Positions 60,701 to 64,000 of a stretch of 64,000 bases of DNA are shown here, piece by piece. The notes beneath the pieces were generated by a model, which had not been told where the DNA came from, did not search any database, and saw nothing but the letters and a program-made list of their open reading frames with translations. The number at the start of each line of letters is the position of its first letter. Positions within the stretch are counted from its first letter, which is position 1. A program made the translations under genes and the position numbers. Source of the DNA: JADKAV01 sp963818505 (GTDB lineage: Bacteria; Actinomycetota; Actinomycetes; S36-B12; UBA10799); NCBI GenBank assembly GCA_963818505.1, contig CAWFSJ010000007.1, forward strand, positions 248,001-312,000, written 5' to 3'.

Positions 60701-60933
60701 AAATCCTCAACCAGCTCGATGGTGTCCTGTTCGGAAACCATCCTGAACCTGGTGCCCACAACGTCCTCGGGACGGTATCCCAGGCAGTGGAACAGCGAGG
60801 GGGAAGCCCAAGTGACCACCCCGTCGGGTGTATAGCGCAATGCGATGTCGGGGATGCTGTGCACGACCTCTTGCTCCAGCGACAGCATCTCCGTGGCCGT
60901 GAGCCCCGTGGGCCCGTCCCCGTGAGGTTTCAT
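57751..60933 (-). CDS. Diguanylate cyclase with seven PAS domains
   Basis: A 1060-residue cytosolic sensor. Seven PAS modules run about every 120-125 residues (roughly 20-885), each with the WASPS/WISPS type sequence, followed by a GGDEF domain (about 890-1055) with the intact RVGGDEF motif. An RxxD I-site (RSDD) lies 5 residues before, so product inhibition by c-di-GMP is expected. No EAL phosphodiesterase domain or membrane span. The 3' end overlaps the P450 gene by 20 bp. Confidence 0.93.
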   Translation of the reverse strand: MKPHGDGPTGLTATEMLSLEQEVVHSIPDIALRYTPDGVVTWASPSLFHCLGYRPEDVVGTRFRMVSEQDTIELVEDFQQALTQHLDRIGLRFDLSKADGTKVAAEAMLQFEYDEAGHHTSTLSILRTLGQTGEPERLFPIVYEHATDVIVIVDNRGYTVWASPSATRVLGFALSSLIGAAHPMVPAEDLAGLTEWFASCLENRTTVANRRIRVLRSDRSWLWMDMSVVFVWASDTTLEYAVATLRDVHEQVMAEEALREAERTFSYLAEYTTDVVYRSSPEGIINWISPSVTTLLGWTPEEALGREAAQFVHPDDVGLIEMKADRTAGGRFPTVEVRLRNSSGEYRWVELSRGLIFDDDGATVGRVGGIRDLHEHHLARTELAASEQKFRAAMRDSALAMCLVTPEGGVTTANAALCDFIGRSIEETIGLHWQEILRPAEVPHDEEHVRLMRAGEQDSFSGVRHYARPDGTHVIGHVTVSALRDDEEQLTGFVVQVLDITAREHERQRVAASEAHYRLLADSVTDVVVQCDDNGTVLWASRSLTPATGLWPSDAVGRPFIDLLHPNDIEAVQRTLGEVRRGRTCELEVRVGTSAGDFQWFALTVRPPFEDGTATTGCVATMRDIRNEMRVRALLAEREAEFREIAEHAADVVFRMDASDTITWISPSIGEVLGYAFRDVLGHDPKVFVHPEDLPAFNDFAKGLLPNEPERLTLRAHCADGQYRWFSAIATKITDPHGTLVSQIVGLRNIDNEVQAVTALARSEEQFRLAMIAAPSGMAVVDLTGRFLQVNDTLAEITGHSRPWLQEHRLSEVVHPDDWPSVKRLHDRLTGGEVPAAVVECRLVHADGKTLWAQSSLAVLRDQHGQPVSFVAQFVDISDARAAHEALRHAATHDPLTLLGNRRGLAESLDELLTQRPRTGTRIGVLALDLDGLKRINDQYGHPAGDHVLVTASERLRTAVRSDDVLARVGGDEFIVVLRGIHTLEQMTTIAEKIRSGLSQPVDLGHGATARITVSVGGVLVQSGQDADGVLKSADRALYDAKQSGGNRVVVRHPISAPPV

Positions 60934-60964
60934 ACAGGTTCAGGGTATTACGCGTGTGGACCCG

Positions 60965-62746
60965 TCATCGGTTCAGAAGCCGTCGGGCCATGACCTCAAG
61001 GAAGTTGGGCCGGGACTGCTCCTGCTCGAGCATCTCGGGGCTGAACCACGCGTACTGGTTGCGCCCGGCGTCCTTGGCCGCGTACATCGCCGCATCGACC
61101 TGTCGCACGAGTTTCTGCACGCTGCCCATGCCCGCGCGCGGGATCCCGGCGCTGAGGGCGAGGCCGAGGCTGGCCCCTGTCTGAGCCTCGCCCTCGTCGA
61201 CCTGAACCGGGACAGCCAAGGAGGTCAGGATTCGGTTGGCGACTTCCTCGACCTCTTCACGGGAGTTGACGTCCTCGAGCAACACGACGAACTCATCGCC
61301 GGACACCCGGGCGACGGTGTCGGAGGTCCGGCAGGCAGCGCGCAGCCTGCGGCCGACCTGCACCAGGAGTTGGTCACCGCCGGAGTGCCCGAAGGCGGTG
61401 TTGACCTCCTTGAAGCGGTCGAGGTCGCAATACACGATCCCAACGTTGCCGTGGTTGCGGGCCGCCCGGTTCAGGGCGTGGGTCAAGCGGTCGACCAGCA
61501 GTACCCGGTTCGGCAAGCCCGTCAGTGGATCGTGGGTGGCTTTGTGGTGCAGATCGAGTTCAGTCTCCTTGCGTTCAGTGATGTCGATGTGCAGCACCAG
61601 GGCAGCCGCGTGCGGGTGCCGCGCAGCCCGCGCATGGATCTCCGTCCACGTCTGGCGGCGGCGGTAGGTGCTCTCGATCTCACGACTCAGGCTGGGCAGA
61701 TCGCCGTCGAGCACATCCTGCAGGCGGCGCTGCAACTCGTCGTCGACCCCGGCCAGCCACGCGAGGTAGTCGGTGCCCGGCGCCAAAGCCGAACGCCGTC
61801 CGCGGCCGAGCGGGCCCTGCCGGTCGAAGTCGGCATTGGTGGCAACCACGATGCCGTCGGCATCAAGGACACACGCTCGCCCCGGCACGGACTCGAGCAG
61901 CATCACCGACAGTGACTGCTGAAGGGCAAGTTCGTCGGCTGCCTTCATCTCGGCCGAGCGGTCGGTGAAGGCGATTCCGGTGAGGCCGTCCTTGTGAGTG
62001 GCGCTGACGTGCACCGGCGTGATCGGCCGGTGTTCCGACTCCTGCCAGGCCAACTCGTCCTCGGCCTGCTCCGTTCGGATCAGGTCACGCATCCGCTGGC
62101 CGAGAGCCTCCCGCGCGGACAGGCCGTAGGCGATCTCGGCAGCCTCGTTCCACACCCCGATCCGGCCGCCGGAATCCAGACCTGCCGTCGGTACTGGGTT
62201 GGCGTCCAGCGCGATTTGGGTCAGTTGGAGGCGGTGCTGTGCCTGCCGCAGGGCAAGGATCAGACCCAGCCGCTGCGCTGTGGCACGCAATCGGGCCAGG
62301 GCCTCCGTGTTGAAGGGCTTGCGGTAGTTCATCGCGAGCAGTGCGCCGAAGGTGGCGTTCCCGGTCGCCAGAGGCAGACTCACGAGGCTGACTGGGTCCC
62401 ACCTGGCGATCCACGGATAGTCGGCCGAAACCGGCCCGGCGAGGTCCAGGATGGGCTGGTCGGTCGAAAGGATCTTCTCGTGGGTGTGGCGGGCCGCCGA
62501 GGTCGCCAGCACGTTACCCCGGACCTGCCGCCGGTCCAAAGCTGCCCGCACCCGGCCATCAGCCACGACGATCAGCGTGTCAGCGCTACCGGTGGCCTCG
62601 CGGATCACCTCGGTGAGTTCGGGATCGCGCTCGCCGGACACGCGAAGCAGATCCAGGGGCTCGCGACGGTCCTGGAGGTCGATCAGGGTGTCCACAGTTG
62701 CGAAGGATCGGCGCATCACCGGACCCCATGTGCGCACCGTAGTCAC
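60965..62746 (-). CDS. Diguanylate cyclase with GAF and PAS-like sensors
   Basis: A 593-residue protein: a GAF-like domain (about 40-195, ALLAMNYRKPFNTEALARLRATAQRLGLIL), PAS-like domains (about 200-420), and GGDEF (about 425-590) with SGDEF, a variant that is active in other cyclases. The I-site RTSD precedes it. GTG 62746 is chosen because GGAGG lies 8 nt upstream. It is 31 bp upstream of the seven-PAS cyclase on the same strand, so the pair likely form an operon. Confidence 0.9.
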   Translation of the reverse strand: MTTVRTWGPVMRRSFATVDTLIDLQDRREPLDLLRVSGERDPELTEVIREATGSADTLIVVADGRVRAALDRRQVRGNVLATSAARHTHEKILSTDQPILDLAGPVSADYPWIARWDPVSLVSLPLATGNATFGALLAMNYRKPFNTEALARLRATAQRLGLILALRQAQHRLQLTQIALDANPVPTAGLDSGGRIGVWNEAAEIAYGLSAREALGQRMRDLIRTEQAEDELAWQESEHRPITPVHVSATHKDGLTGIAFTDRSAEMKAADELALQQSLSVMLLESVPGRACVLDADGIVVATNADFDRQGPLGRGRRSALAPGTDYLAWLAGVDDELQRRLQDVLDGDLPSLSREIESTYRRRQTWTEIHARAARHPHAAALVLHIDITERKETELDLHHKATHDPLTGLPNRVLLVDRLTHALNRAARNHGNVGIVYCDLDRFKEVNTAFGHSGGDQLLVQVGRRLRAACRTSDTVARVSGDEFVVLLEDVNSREEVEEVANRILTSLAVPVQVDEGEAQTGASLGLALSAGIPRAGMGSVQKLVRQVDAAMYAAKDAGRNQYAWFSPEMLEQEQSRPNFLEVMARRLLNR

Positions 62747-62831
62747 CCGTGTCACCTCCGTGAATGTCCAATCGAGCGGTTGAGTACACGGTAAACGGCG
62801 CAACGACCCGCGTGGGGCCGAATCGGCATGG

Positions 62832-62837
62832 CACGAT
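62832..62837 (+). promoter_or_regulatory. -10 box (CACGAT), leaderless AI-2E transporter gene
   Basis: Ends 6 nt before GTG 62844. Confidence 0.45.
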
Positions 62838-62843
62838 GAGCGA

Positions 62844-63947
62844 GTGCGGCCCGACGACGAGATTCCCCATGGGTTGCAGGTGGTGGCGGCCTTCGGCTGG
62901 CGCCTTCTCGTGCTGTTGGCAGTGGCTTACGTGGCCATTCGCAGCGTCATCGCCGTGGAATTCGTGGCCGTGGCGATCTTCGTCGCTCTCATCATCGCCG
63001 CGCTGGTCGGCCCACTGGTCAATGCCCTGCAGGGGTTCATGCCCCGGGCGGCGGCAGTCACGCTGGGCCTGATCGCAGTGGTGTCGATCATTCTGGGTGT
63101 GTTCACATTCATCGGTACCCAGGTGGCCGGGCAGGTGCAGGGCCTTTCCATCCAGTTCAGGCAAGGTATCGACGAGATCCTGCAGTGGATGCAGACAGGC
63201 CCGTTGCATCTGACCTCCGATGCCATCACCGAGTACGTGAACGCGGCGCGTACCTGGATCACCGAACACCAGAGTGACCTCGCGACCACGGCGATCGGGG
63301 CGTCGGGCACGATCGTGGAGTTCTTCACCGGATTCGCTCTGGCGATCTTCGCCTCGGTGTTCTTCCTCGTCGGCGGTCGCGAGATCTGGGAGTGGATGGT
63401 GGGCCTGTTCCCGCAGCGCCAACGCGGCCGGATAGACGGTGTCGGTCAGGTCGCCTGGAGCTCGTTCGCCGGGTACACGCGGGGCATCGTGATCGTCGCC
63501 TTCGTCAACGCCGTGTTGGTGCTGATCGGCTTGTTGATCTTCCGTGTGCCCCTGGCGTTCCCGCTGGCTCTGCTGGTCTTCCTGTTCTCGTTCATCCCTC
63601 TGATCGGCGCGCCAATCGCCACCGCTATCGCGGCAGTGGTGGCCCTGGCCGCACGAGGGCCGTTGATCGCGCTGGGAGTGATCGTGCTCATCGTGCTGGT
63701 GGGCCAGTTCGAGGGCCACGTGCTCCAGCCCTTGGTCATGAGCAAAGCCGTGCACCTGCACCCGTTGGCCGTCGGTGTGGCTGTGGCCAGCGGAACCGTG
63801 CTGGCGGGGATCGTGGGTGCGGTCATCGCGGTTCCCCTGGTCGCGGTTCTATACTCCAGCATCCGGTTCTGGGTCAACACCGGTTCCAAAGCCGGCTTCA
63901 GTCCCCCGCCCAGCGATCCCACCGGGACCGGTGCGGCGCTGCCGTGA
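62844..63947 (+). CDS. AI-2E family transporter (TqsA/PerM-like)
   Basis: A 367-residue membrane protein of the AI-2E family, with about eight membrane segments and the family loop GYTRGIVIVAFVNAVLVLIGLLI, FIPLIGAP, and EGHVLQPLVMSKAVHLHPLAV near the C-terminus. The family includes AI-2 exporters and Na+/H+ antiporters; transport substrate here is unknown. GTG 62844 gives a short N-tail and lies 6 nt after CACGAT. Confidence 0.92.
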   Translation: MRPDDEIPHGLQVVAAFGWRLLVLLAVAYVAIRSVIAVEFVAVAIFVALIIAALVGPLVNALQGFMPRAAAVTLGLIAVVSIILGVFTFIGTQVAGQVQGLSIQFRQGIDEILQWMQTGPLHLTSDAITEYVNAARTWITEHQSDLATTAIGASGTIVEFFTGFALAIFASVFFLVGGREIWEWMVGLFPQRQRGRIDGVGQVAWSSFAGYTRGIVIVAFVNAVLVLIGLLIFRVPLAFPLALLVFLFSFIPLIGAPIATAIAAVVALAARGPLIALGVIVLIVLVGQFEGHVLQPLVMSKAVHLHPLAVGVAVASGTVLAGIVGAVIAVPLVAVLYSSIRFWVNTGSKAGFSPPPSDPTGTGAALP

Positions 63948-64000
63948 AATCACCGCGCGCGCTGGCGGTGATCCTGGTGTGGATCCCGGTCACTCTTGCC
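63944..64000 (+). CDS. Partial gene, start of a membrane or exported protein
   Basis: GTG 63944 overlaps the transporter stop by 4 bp (GTGA), then 19 codons read KSPRALAVILVWIPVTLA, a positive N-terminus and hydrophobic core like a signal peptide or first membrane helix. The rest lies outside the window. Confidence 0.55.
   Translation, partial: MKSPRALAVILVWIPVTLA

Overview
The window is a 64 kb piece of a high-GC actinobacterial chromosome (Actinomycetota; genus not identifiable from sequence alone). The evidence is a 13E12/DUF222-HNH gene under a perfect actinobacterial-type LexA box, an initiator tRNA of actinobacterial type, a DUF6767-like small protein, a ChoD-like GMC oxidoreductase, an MhuD-like haem oxygenase, and many genes whose -10 box lies exactly 6 nt before the start codon, implying leaderless mRNAs. 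It looks like ordinary chromosome rich in lipid and acyl-CoA catabolism, peptide use and regulation. No phage, integrase, transposase, CRISPR array or rRNA was seen.

Layout. 1-3.7 kb: HMG-CoA reductase (cut by the window start), a membrane protein and an SLC13-type permease. 3.8-7.2 kb: a three-gene operon of MoxR AAA+ ATPase, VWA protein with a Glu-to-Gln changed metallopeptidase motif, and an unknown protein. 7.2-9.4 kb: a divergent pair of histone-deacetylase-like amidohydrolase and DmpA-type peptidase. 9.4-15.2 kb: a complete five-gene dipeptide/oligopeptide ABC importer, divergent from an S9 prolyl oligopeptidase (15.2-17.3 kb). 17.3-22.4 kb: a translationally coupled operon of enoyl-CoA hydratase, acyl-CoA ligase, hot-dog thioesterase, amidohydrolase and GNAT. 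22.3-24.3 kb: a TetR regulator and acyl-CoA dehydrogenase sharing a two-copy operator. 24.3-24.5 kb: a tandem pair of 68-bp palindromes. 24.5-32.5 kb: opine-type dehydrogenase, secreted protein, NYN RNase-like protein, ferredoxin reductase-like flavoprotein, haem oxygenase, MFS pump, HD protein and the SOS-regulated HNH protein.

32.5-45.6 kb: an ArsR-SRPBCC pair, SDR, MDR dehydrogenase plus alkyl sulfatase, ChoD-like oxidase plus aldehyde dehydrogenase with a strong promoter/operator, monoamine oxidase, VOC protein, small lipoprotein and aldo/keto reductase. 45.8-47.0 kb is decayed DNA holding a serine beta-lactamase-family pseudogene and a VOC fragment. 47.0-51.1 kb: a small ORF, a CPBP protease, a twice-frameshifted molybdopterin oxidoreductase and its intact TetR. 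51.1-54.4 kb: a PLD-helicase protein of possible nuclease/defence type, then the initiator tRNA with its terminator. 54.4-64 kb: VanX-like lipoprotein, RBBP9-type hydrolase, CsbD, a broken RelBE-type toxin-antitoxin, cytochrome P450, two diguanylate cyclases and an AI-2E family transporter.

The genes suggest a heterotroph that imports and trims peptides, degrades fatty acyl, sterol-like and alkyl-sulfate compounds, and uses local one-component repressors (TetR, ArsR) plus LexA. The best candidates for something new are the MoxR/VWA/unknown operon, the palindromic tandem repeat, and the PLD-helicase beside the initiator tRNA; each is offered as a hypothesis with a decisive test. Several start sites were moved from the longest reading frame on the basis of ribosome-binding sites, -10 boxes, overlaps or family alignment.
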